From NCBI RefSeq assembly GCF_036924515.1, contig NZ_JAZHRR010000001.1, positions 6,543,001 through 6,607,000 on the forward strand: a stretch of 64,000 nt of DNA, read 5' to 3'. A model generated the notes under the pieces. That model was given only the letters and a program-made list of their open reading frames with translations, had not been told where the DNA came from and did not search any database. Numbering within the stretch: the first letter of the stretch is position 1; every line of letters begins with the position of its first letter. The stretch is from Bradyrhizobium sp. AZCC 1610. GTDB lineage: Bacteria; Pseudomonadota; Alphaproteobacteria; Rhizobiales; Xanthobacteraceae. Made by a program: the position numbers and the translations under genes. Shown here piece by piece: positions 34,788 through 42,459 of this stretch.

Positions 34788-35966
34788 CTAGTTCACCGGC
34801 GGATGCCTGAGGGTTTTGGGCAGCAAGCTGACTGGAATGGCATCGTGAGCGAGTTTTTCAATGCGCTTCGACCACGACCGATAGTAAGCGACAGCCGTCA
34901 TGACAGAGATGCCAGCGGCTCCAATCAGGAGTTGGACCACAATCCCATTGGACGTCGTCTCCAGCACGAAATAACCGATGAACGAAAGGTAAATTCCGAC
35001 GGAAAACACTTCGAGGGATTGCTGGCCGCATTTGACCACCGGTTTCCAGAGGGTTGCCTGCAGCCTCGGCGCATCGATTGGTATGAACCGCGCGCCGAGA
35101 ATGATCAGAGTCGCCAGATGCAGGAAGCGATAGGGCGCTAGATTGGTCTTGTCGTTCGGGTTAAATGCCTCGAACAGAACGCGCGGAAACAATTGCTGAA
35201 GTTCCGGTATCTGCCCGGCTAACGTCATGACGGTCGCGAATAGCAAATAAGTCAACGCGAAGACCAGAACGATCCTCGAGCGCACCAAGAAACGCAGCGT
35301 ATTCGCTCCCCCCAGCGCCAGCCATGCGCCCAGCACAAAAAGAAGCTGCCATGCGAAAGGGTTGAAGTACCAAACTCCGGAGGGATAGGAGGACAGGTTC
35401 CAGCCGAATTGCCGAGCGCTGAAATAGAGCAATATGGATCCCAGTATGACCCAGTTTCGGTGCCTGAGCATCAGCCAGAGCACCGGCGGAAACGAGCCCA
35501 TCAAGACGACGTAAAGCGGCAGCACGTCCAGATTCAGCGGCTTGTACCGGAGCAATAGGCCCTGCGTGATGGTTTCGACCGGCGCGTTCAACAAGGGAGC
35601 GACATTAAACCGGTCGATGAAATGGGGAGCATTGACACTATTGGACAGGAAATGGACGGCGGACAGGTAGAATACGAAAAGCAAAACGTGAGCGGCGTAG
35701 ATTTGCCAAACGCGCCTCAAAAGTCTCGTTGTTCCTAAGATAAAGCCGCCCTCGATCATTCTTCTCCCGAAGACGAGAGCCGAGGTGTAGCCGGATATGA
35801 ATACGAACAGATCGGCGCCGTCGCTAAAGCCGTAATTTCGGAACGAAAGCCAGGCCAGCACGCTGCTGGAAACATGGCCAAGAAACATCGTCCAGTTGGC
35901 GAGGCCGCGAAACAGGTCCAACCGGAGATCCCGCTTCGACGGTGGAAGCGCAAGCTCTACCTTCAT
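34788..35966 (-). CDS. opgC: OpgC-domain membrane acyltransferase
   Basis: A 392-residue protein with about ten membrane helices. It has the OpgC opening RDLRLDLFRGLANWTMFLGH followed by FSDGADLFVFISGYTSALVFGRRM, and a TNLAPYRFLHLATLI segment in the middle. OpgC-type proteins add succinyl or similar groups to periplasmic glucans (OPGs or cyclic beta-glucans). No complete glucan synthase is in the window, only the NdvB-like fragment at 25516. The gene is convergent with acetate kinase and is separated from aconitase by a short debris stretch. Confidence 0.88.
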   Translation of the reverse strand: MKVELALPPSKRDLRLDLFRGLANWTMFLGHVSSSVLAWLSFRNYGFSDGADLFVFISGYTSALVFGRRMIEGGFILGTTRLLRRVWQIYAAHVLLFVFYLSAVHFLSNSVNAPHFIDRFNVAPLLNAPVETITQGLLLRYKPLNLDVLPLYVVLMGSFPPVLWLMLRHRNWVILGSILLYFSARQFGWNLSSYPSGVWYFNPFAWQLLFVLGAWLALGGANTLRFLVRSRIVLVFALTYLLFATVMTLAGQIPELQQLFPRVLFEAFNPNDKTNLAPYRFLHLATLIILGARFIPIDAPRLQATLWKPVVKCGQQSLEVFSVGIYLSFIGYFVLETTSNGIVVQLLIGAAGISVMTAVAYYRSWSKRIEKLAHDAIPVSLLPKTLRHPPVN

Positions 35967-36034
35967 TTATTCCCCGCCCACATGCGGAAAGCGTCGGATT
36001 TCTGCGGTATCGATGCCGGTCGGTATGTCTCTTA

Positions 36035-36240
36035 CTATGCGGTCAACATGTCTATCACCGGAAGTCTTTCCGTAGTCATAGCGGCGATCGCCACGGCATC
36101 CAACACACCTTCGCCGATCCGCGGGTGGGCGCCGGCTTCAAGTTCATCCAAGACGAGCGCGCCTGAATGCGATCGAAAGGCGCGCATCAACCGGCTTGGG
36201 CACACCGAAATCAACAAACGTCGCATAAAGTGCAAACGCA
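36035..36240 (-). pseudogene. Unidentified coding remnant, frame-broken
   Basis: Two overlapping minus-strand frames give coding-looking pieces: ALYATFVDFGVPKPVDARLS, then, one frame away, LVLDELEAGAHPRIGEGVLD, AVAIAAMTT and a TAG. They join at about 36150-36170. The match in style suggests one former protein end, but I do not recognise the family. Confidence 0.25.
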
Positions 36241-36243
36241 GAG

Positions 36244-39186
36244 CTAAACTCGCGTGCTTCCCATGTACGAGGCCGGGTCGCTTGCGGGGAACGACTGGAT
36301 CGAGCCCTCGTCCACGGTCCTATCTTGGGCTCCTTCAGCGGGGAGCGGGTGCGGTTTGCGGGCAGGGGTCGCAGAGACTTCCGACAGATCTCCAAGGAGT
36401 TGACGTAGGACGTACTGCAGGATGCCCCCGTGGCGGATGTAGAGCACTTCTTGCGGGGTCTCGATGCGGGCACTGACCTCGAACTCGACTGCGCTACCGT
36501 CCTCGCGGCGGGCGCACACCTTCAAGCGGCGCGATTGCGCAAAGCCGCTCGCGACGCCGGCGGTGACTCCGTCAATATCGAAAATCTCCCACCCGGTGAG
36601 TCCAAGGCTGGCTACCGAGGACCCGTCCGCGAACTGGAGGGGCAATATGCCCATGCCAACAAGGTTCGACCGGTGAATCCGCTCGAAGCTTTCGGCGATA
36701 ACGGCCCTCACCCCCTGGAGGTAGGGGCCTTTCGCCGCCCAGTCCCGGCTGGAGCCGGATCCATAATCCTTGCCGGCGAGTACCAGAAGAGGAATGCCCT
36801 CCTCCAGATAACGCTGGCTCGCCTCATAAATTGAAGTTACTTCTTCGTGAGATGGCAGATAAGTCGTGTAGCCGCCTTCTGTCCCCGGAGCGAGCCGGTT
36901 GCGAATGCGAACATTCGCAAAAGTCCCACGGACCATTACCTCATGATTGCCGCGTCGTGACCCGTATGAGTTGAAGTCCTTCGGCGCGACGGCTTCCGAA
37001 ACGAGGTACTCTCCGGCAGGTGACTGCACCTGGATCGTTCCCGCGGGCGAGATGTGATCCGTGGTGATGCTGTCCCCAAACACTGCGAGCGCGCGAGCAC
37101 CACGGATGTTCTCGACTTCCAGAGGGGCTTTGCGGGGCATCTTCTCGAAGAATGGCGGACTCCGGACATAAGTGGAAGTCTGGTCCCAATTGTAAATGTT
37201 TCCCGCGGGTGCCTGCAGCGTGCGCCACTGGTCATCGCCGGCGAAAATCTCGCGGTAGTTCTCGAGGTAAAGTTTCGAACCGGTCGCCTCACGCATGGTT
37301 GACCGGATTTCCTCCTGACTCGGCCAAATGTCGCGCAGAAATACGGGGCGTCCCTCCCGATCATGCCCTAGCGGCTCGGTTTCGAGATCGATTGTGATCC
37401 GTCCGGCGAGCGCGAATGCAACGACGAGCGGCGGTGACATCAAATAATTGGCACGTACTTCCGAATGGATACGACCTTCAAAGTTGCGGTTCCCGGACAG
37501 CGCCGCGGCGACGACGAGGTTCCTGCGCTCGATCTCCTCCGATATCTCGGTTGGAAGAGGTCCGGAATTCCCGATGCAGGTGGTGCAACCATAGCCGACC
37601 AGGTTGAAACCGAGTTGTTCGAGATAGGGCGTGAGTCCTGCGCGTTCGTAGTAAGCGGTCACCACGCGCGAGCCTGGCGCGAGGGAGGTCTTGACCCAAC
37701 GTTGCCGGCTCAGGCCACGTTCGACCGCGCGCTTAGCAAGCAGGCCGGCGGCCAACATGACCGACGGATTTGATGTGTTGGTGCAGCTTGTAATGGCAGC
37801 GATGACGATCGAGCCGTGCTCCAGGACGTCGGCGCCACCCACCACGGGATGGAGCGGGCCGCCTCCAAAATCCCCTGCGCTCGATTCACCCCACACATCC
37901 AGTCGCTCATGGTGCGAGGTGCGAGCATCGGCGCCTTTTCGACTGCGCGGAGAGTTAGGCGGCAAGAGCGATGGCAAACAAGCCTCGAAGGCCACTTTGG
38001 CGCGCCTAAGAGACACACGGTCCTGAGGGCGACCAGGACCGGCAATGCTGGGCTCAACCTCGCTGAGATCAAGCTCTAGCGTGTCGCTGAACATCGGCCC
38101 GGGCGCGGTGCTGTCATGGAAAAGCCCCTGCTCCTTCATATAGGCCTCGACGAGCGCCACCCGCTCCTCCGAGCGAGCCGTTAGCCGGAGATAGTCCAAC
38201 GTCAAGGCATCAATCGGAAAGATCGCGCATGTCGACCCGTATTCTGGAGACATGTTACCGATGGTCGCGCGGTCCACCACGGGAACGTTGCCCACGCCCG
38301 GCCCATAGAACTCCACGAACCGGCCCACCACTCCCTTCCTGCGCAGCATCTGTGTCACGGTGAGCACGAGGTCCGTCGCGGTCACGCCTTCGCGGAGCTT
38401 GCCCGTCAGCTTGAAGCCGACGACTTCTGGGATGAGCATCGAAATAGGCTGGCCGAGCATCGCCGCCTCGGCCTCGATACCCCCGACGCCCCAGCCAAGG
38501 ATGCCGAGGCCGTTCACCATCGGCGTGTGAGAGTCGGTCCCGACCAGCGTATCCGGATAGGCGAGCGGGAGCACATCACCGCTTGCGGGATTTCCCTTCG
38601 AGTCCTCGTCCGCTCCGAACACCACGCGCGCCAGATATTCGATGTTGACTTGATGGCAGATGCCGCTGTTCGGCGGCGCGACCCGGAAGTTCTTGAAGGC
38701 CTGCTGGCCCCATTTGAGCAGCGCATAGCGCTCCCCGTTGCGCATATAGTCGAGCTTTTGGTTGATCGCCATGGCGCCGGGAACGCCGAACGCGTCGGCT
38801 TGGATGGAATGGTCGATGACAAGTTCGACCGGCTGCAGCGGATTGATTTTAGCGGGATCGCCGCCTAGGCGAACCATGGCGTCGCGCATCGCGGCGAGAT
38901 CGACGATTGCCGGAACGCCCGTGAAATCCTGCAGCAGGACGCGGGCCGGCTGAAATGCGATCTCGGCGCGCTCGGGCGAATTCGGTCGCCAACCCGCCAG
39001 CGCCTCGATGTCGGCGCGTGTCACGGAAGAGCCATTTTCGGTTCGCAGCAAGTTTTCAAGCAGGATGCGAAGCGAATACGGTAGACGCTCCACGGCAAAA
39101 CCGTGTCGCTTGAGCGCGTCGAGGCGGTAGATCGTGTAGGCGCGATGTCCGACCTTCAGCTGTGAGGCAGTTCGGAAGCTGTCCAT
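36244..39186 (-). CDS. acnA: Aconitate hydratase A
   Basis: About 980 residues, a little longer than the usual 890-910 of AcnA because of a linker insertion and a polar C-terminal tail. The [4Fe-4S] ligands are visible in ITSCTNTSNPSVM and in GYGCTTCIGNSGPL. DSHTPMVNGLGILGWGVGGIEAE and the swivel-domain GSGSSRDWAAKGP are intact. It interconverts citrate and isocitrate. The start at 39186 follows GGAGGAAT; the open frame reaches 39261 without homology. The tail after RQLLGDL is not conserved. It may be a second, accessory aconitase rather than the housekeeping copy. Confidence 0.93.
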   Translation of the reverse strand: MDSFRTASQLKVGHRAYTIYRLDALKRHGFAVERLPYSLRILLENLLRTENGSSVTRADIEALAGWRPNSPERAEIAFQPARVLLQDFTGVPAIVDLAAMRDAMVRLGGDPAKINPLQPVELVIDHSIQADAFGVPGAMAINQKLDYMRNGERYALLKWGQQAFKNFRVAPPNSGICHQVNIEYLARVVFGADEDSKGNPASGDVLPLAYPDTLVGTDSHTPMVNGLGILGWGVGGIEAEAAMLGQPISMLIPEVVGFKLTGKLREGVTATDLVLTVTQMLRRKGVVGRFVEFYGPGVGNVPVVDRATIGNMSPEYGSTCAIFPIDALTLDYLRLTARSEERVALVEAYMKEQGLFHDSTAPGPMFSDTLELDLSEVEPSIAGPGRPQDRVSLRRAKVAFEACLPSLLPPNSPRSRKGADARTSHHERLDVWGESSAGDFGGGPLHPVVGGADVLEHGSIVIAAITSCTNTSNPSVMLAAGLLAKRAVERGLSRQRWVKTSLAPGSRVVTAYYERAGLTPYLEQLGFNLVGYGCTTCIGNSGPLPTEISEEIERRNLVVAAALSGNRNFEGRIHSEVRANYLMSPPLVVAFALAGRITIDLETEPLGHDREGRPVFLRDIWPSQEEIRSTMREATGSKLYLENYREIFAGDDQWRTLQAPAGNIYNWDQTSTYVRSPPFFEKMPRKAPLEVENIRGARALAVFGDSITTDHISPAGTIQVQSPAGEYLVSEAVAPKDFNSYGSRRGNHEVMVRGTFANVRIRNRLAPGTEGGYTTYLPSHEEVTSIYEASQRYLEEGIPLLVLAGKDYGSGSSRDWAAKGPYLQGVRAVIAESFERIHRSNLVGMGILPLQFADGSSVASLGLTGWEIFDIDGVTAGVASGFAQSRRLKVCARREDGSAVEFEVSARIETPQEVLYIRHGGILQYVLRQLLGDLSEVSATPARKPHPLPAEGAQDRTVDEGSIQSFPASDPASYMGSTRV

Positions 39187-39333
39187 GTATTCCTCCGTTC
39201 CAATCGATTCATCATTTTCCAGCCTTGTGTGTGAGCATTCCCATTTGCATTCTTGATGCACGCGTCCGCTGCAACGTTACGATGGCTGAAATCCAAGATG
39301 ACTCACTTGATCAGGCTGACGCGTTTCGTCCGA

Positions 39334-39714
39334 TCACGGATTCACGTCCTCGATTCTGATGACGTCCATATCTCTGTCGACGACGTATGGCATTCGATCT
39401 CCGACTCGTAGGCCGATGAGCGCTGCGCCTAAGCTCGACAAAACGGAGACGTCGCTCGGATCGGACGTGATATTTTCTGGCCAAACCAGTCGCGCTGTTT
39501 TTCGGCGAATGCCTCGGTTCGTCCAGTACGCGACCCAGGATCCCACCGTCACAAGTGACGTGACATCGTAAGCGCCGTCCGAGACGACTTGCGCCCTCCT
39601 GATCTCGGCGAGCAAAAATGGCGCACACTTGTCACCTCGCTGCGCAGAGAGCAGCGCGAGCTTCTCAAGTCGGGGATGGTCGGACGCCGTTAAGGTAATT
39701 GAAGGTAGAGACAT
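39334..39714 (-). CDS. Rnk/GreA-like regulator, third copy
   Basis: A 126-residue protein: an N-terminal SITLTASDHPRLEKLALLS arm, then a GreA-type domain with RLVWPENITSDPSDVSVLSS, LGAALIGLRVGDRMPY and a short end VIRIEDVNP. It matches the other two copies in layout but is clearly divergent from both. It lies 147 bp downstream of nothing else on its strand and upstream of aconitase, so co-transcription with acnA is possible (148 bp gap). Confidence 0.82.
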   Translation of the reverse strand: MSLPSITLTASDHPRLEKLALLSAQRGDKCAPFLLAEIRRAQVVSDGAYDVTSLVTVGSWVAYWTNRGIRRKTARLVWPENITSDPSDVSVLSSLGAALIGLRVGDRMPYVVDRDMDVIRIEDVNP

Positions 39715-40471
39715 TATCGCACTCCTCTAAAGGCAACCGAGGCGAACCTAGGAAAGAACCATGAAGCAGATTTTTTGATGTGAAGTGATACCGGACCGCA
39801 GCAAGCGCTACCGTCCGCTAGACGCCTGATTAAGCGTCCGCCGTGCAGAAACGAGCGGGTAAGCAGCGTATCCATTCCAGTCGCGCAGATCATAACAGAC
39901 CAAACATAGGCGCTCCTTGCGTCAAAACCATTGCGACGGAAGCACGCACCGTTGGCGACGCTGTCATGCGCAACTGGACGCTGCGTCGGCGTGGCCGGGG
40001 AAGGTCCTGCGATGGCGCAGCGTAGCTGGCTCGCATCAGCGCTGCTCGCTCGGCACACGCGAATGCGCTGATTATTAGTCGGCCTTGATCGATCTGCGAT
40101 AGCAGCTTGCGCAAGTTCAAAACGCGCTGAAGGTAACGTTGATGCAAGGGCTCACGAGCGCATTCGCTGTTGCGTCGAGAAAGTGTTTTATCCCGGCGGG
40201 GGTTCCCTACACCACGCGGCTTTATAAGCCCGGATCGTGTTCACAGCGCCAATCACCTGCATAGGCGCGCGATTTTCGATGCGAAGAGACCAGCTTCGGC
40301 TCTTGAGCGTTATTTTCCCTCCCGCATGAACTCCGATCGGGGTCTACCGTCCAAACCGGCGATGAGGAATTTGCGGAGTCGCGATGCGGCGAACAATCAT
40401 GCGCCGCGCATGGTGTTAAATTTTACCGACGTTGCGACCGTGAGAACACTCCGATGGGGTGGATCCGACAT
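39715..40471. other. Intergenic region without supported gene
   Basis: About 750 bp. Several short frames are open on both strands, but none shows a recognisable domain, a ribosome binding site or consistent codon use. It borders the decayed FMN-reductase gene, so it is probably debris as well. Confidence 0.4.
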
Positions 40472-41064
40472 TCACAAATCCTCTCCCCGATCCGAAGCGG
40501 ACGAACTTCCGAATTGGACCATGAAAAGACAATTGGATCGCTGCTCCAATTCGGCATCGGCGGTCACAACGCCGGGCAAAAGCCGCGCGCTTTTGACGGT
40601 CACCTCGCCATCGTCAGTAACGAGGCCGGCGTGAAGTGGATATAAGCTTCCGGCGCATTCATCTGCGGTGAATTGCAGAAGCTAAAAACGCAAGGTTTTG
40701 TTGGGCGACAGCAGTACCGATTGCCCCTGGCGACGCGCCGATAACCGCCGAGGGTTTGTGCGTGAATGAGTTGGCGCCATATGGCCTGTTTGCCCAGTCA
40801 ATGGCGTGCTTCAGGCCCCCGGGGATCGATCGGTTATATTCAGGAGTTACAAACAGCAATGCGTCAACTTTCTTCAGGGTATCCTTGAATGCACGAGTAA
40901 CTGGCGGACAGTCCGCGTCATAATCATAACTGAAAAGCGGGAGATCCTTAAAGGATACTTCAACAAATTCCAGACTCGGCGGCGCAAGCTTGGTGAGCGC
41001 CTTGGCCAGATTGCGATTGATCAGCAAGACTTCCGACGAAATAACCCACCTTGTAGCTGGTCAT
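40472..41064 (-). pseudogene. NAD(P)H-dependent FMN reductase, several frameshifts
   Basis: An ATG at 41064 with a perfect AGGAGGAG site starts MTSYKVGYFVGSLA. The frame then changes near 41025, and INRNLAKALTKLAPPSLEFV continues with FVTPEYNRSIPGGLKHAIDW (the NADPH-dependent FMN reductase signature). It changes again near 40690 to FCNSPQMNAPEAYIHFTP, and once more near 40640 to LVTDDGEVTVKSARLLP. Three lesions and loss of the normal C-terminus make this a real pseudogene rather than a base-call error. The family supplies reduced flavin or acts as a quinone reductase. Confidence 0.8.
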
Positions 41065-41579
41065 CTGCATCTCCTCCTGAAGCAAGGGCCATAATTGGAA
41101 TGGCGGGCTAACTTTAAGTCCAAATCCGCCGCGACTTGTTCCTTGTGATCTATCTCCTCACCACAACGTTCTTTTCAGAAAAGTCCCTTCTCTTGCGAGA
41201 TTACAGCATCAATTACTTGAGCTCGATCTCAATCTTCGGCGCTGTTTCCTTCTGGTGCTTTTGATTCGGACGCATTCGAAACGGTGTCTCGGCGTCAGTT
41301 CAACAACATTTCCACTTTGGACGAATCGAGCGCCTAGTGCGAGCGGCCGGTACGCGGAATGCCGTCGGACCTACCGCTGGCGTCGTAGAGCGCGGTGCGA
41401 TCATCCATCACGACCACAATGTCAGGGCGCGTCGTCTGAACGCACGATTCCGCCTTCGCTTTCCAGTCGATTGATCTGTTTCACGTCCTGGCACAAGTCG
41501 AGCGGTCGGCCATACAGCATTCCCAACAGAGTTGTCGGTAGCGCCGCGGACGACCGCGCAATGGCCGGTCCTCTCCCAC
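41065..41579. other. Intergenic region with short coding-like debris
   Basis: About 515 bp. A minus-strand stretch at about 41360-41440 reads RPDIVVVMDDRTALYDASGR, which looks formerly coding but is too short to place. No complete gene, RNA or clear regulatory motif is seen. Confidence 0.35.
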
Positions 41580-42212
41580 TCAAGGGTCTTTTTCGAAGTG
41601 TTTGCGCGGACGGGCAATCGGGAGTTGCCACCCGCGACGGATCGCCATCAGGCGTAGTCCAAAGCACAGTGCTGCCCCGGCAATCGTTGTCGCGGTCGAG
41701 GGAATGTGCAACAGACTGCCTGCAACCACCACCGCCGCACCGGCCAAAGCGGCGACAGCATAAAGATCGGCGCGCAGCACGGTTGGAATCTCGGCGACAA
41801 GCACATCGCGCACCATGCCTCCGCCTATTCCCGTCACCATGCCGAGCAGCGCCGCCATGACCGGATTCAGACCCAAGGCCAGCGCCTTTTGGGTGCCGGA
41901 CACGGCGAACAGCGCCAGTCCCGCAGCGTCGAACAAGAGGACGGAGTTGTGCCACCGGTCGACGCCGGAAAACCAGCAGAAGGTGAGCACGCCCGCCAGA
42001 AGGGAGACGGCAAGATATCGCCAGTCACTGATCGCTGCGGGCGGAACAGCGCCAATCATCAGATCGCGCGTGATACCTCCGAAGTTTCCCGCCACGAACG
42101 ACAGCACCAGAACACCGAACAAGTCGAGCCGGCGCTTGACGGCAGCGGTGGCCCCGCTAAGCGCGAAGACAAAGGTCCCGATGAGGTCGAGCACCAAGAG
42201 CAGCATGTTCAT
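41580..42212 (-). CDS. UPF0126 / TRIC-like membrane channel protein
   Basis: About 210 residues with seven hydrophobic segments and the duplicated UPF0126 repeat: DLIGTFVFALSGATAAVKRR with NFGGITRDLMIG in the first half, and LFAVSGTQKALALG with TGIGGGMVRDVL in the second. Related bacterial proteins are trimeric cation or glycine channels (YicG and YadS in E. coli are relatives). The start at 42212 removes an unrelated 43-residue extension. It is divergent from a cation-pumping ATPase across about 250 bp, which suggests linked ion homeostasis. Confidence 0.88.
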   Translation of the reverse strand: MNMLLLVLDLIGTFVFALSGATAAVKRRLDLFGVLVLSFVAGNFGGITRDLMIGAVPPAAISDWRYLAVSLLAGVLTFCWFSGVDRWHNSVLLFDAAGLALFAVSGTQKALALGLNPVMAALLGMVTGIGGGMVRDVLVAEIPTVLRADLYAVAALAGAAVVVAGSLLHIPSTATTIAGAALCFGLRLMAIRRGWQLPIARPRKHFEKDP

Positions 42213-42459
42213 CGCGGTCGGCCGCCCCACGCGAGGTGAAGTCCATAGTCTACACCCCCCGCGCCGATCAGACACAACAAATGCCGCTCCTAAGCCGCTG
42301 CCAGCCGAGCCCGCACAGCGGCGATCAATGTTCCCACGCATTGCGACGTACTGGCGCTGGCTGAGCTACATCTGACAACGTGACGCAACGCCCGTACTCC
42401 CGTAACGTCCCGGACATAGGTCCCTTCAAGAGAACGAGGCAGAAACAAGGTCCCGAACC

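Noticed and set aside
40527..40540. A further match to the repeated element (AGACAATTGGATCG)
   Set aside because: It lies inside the decayed reductase gene, lacks GAATTY and points to no gene start, so it is taken as chance.
40170..40634. A 154-codon plus-strand frame
   Set aside because: Its right half is antisense to the FMN-reductase pseudogene, and the left half has no homology or start signal.
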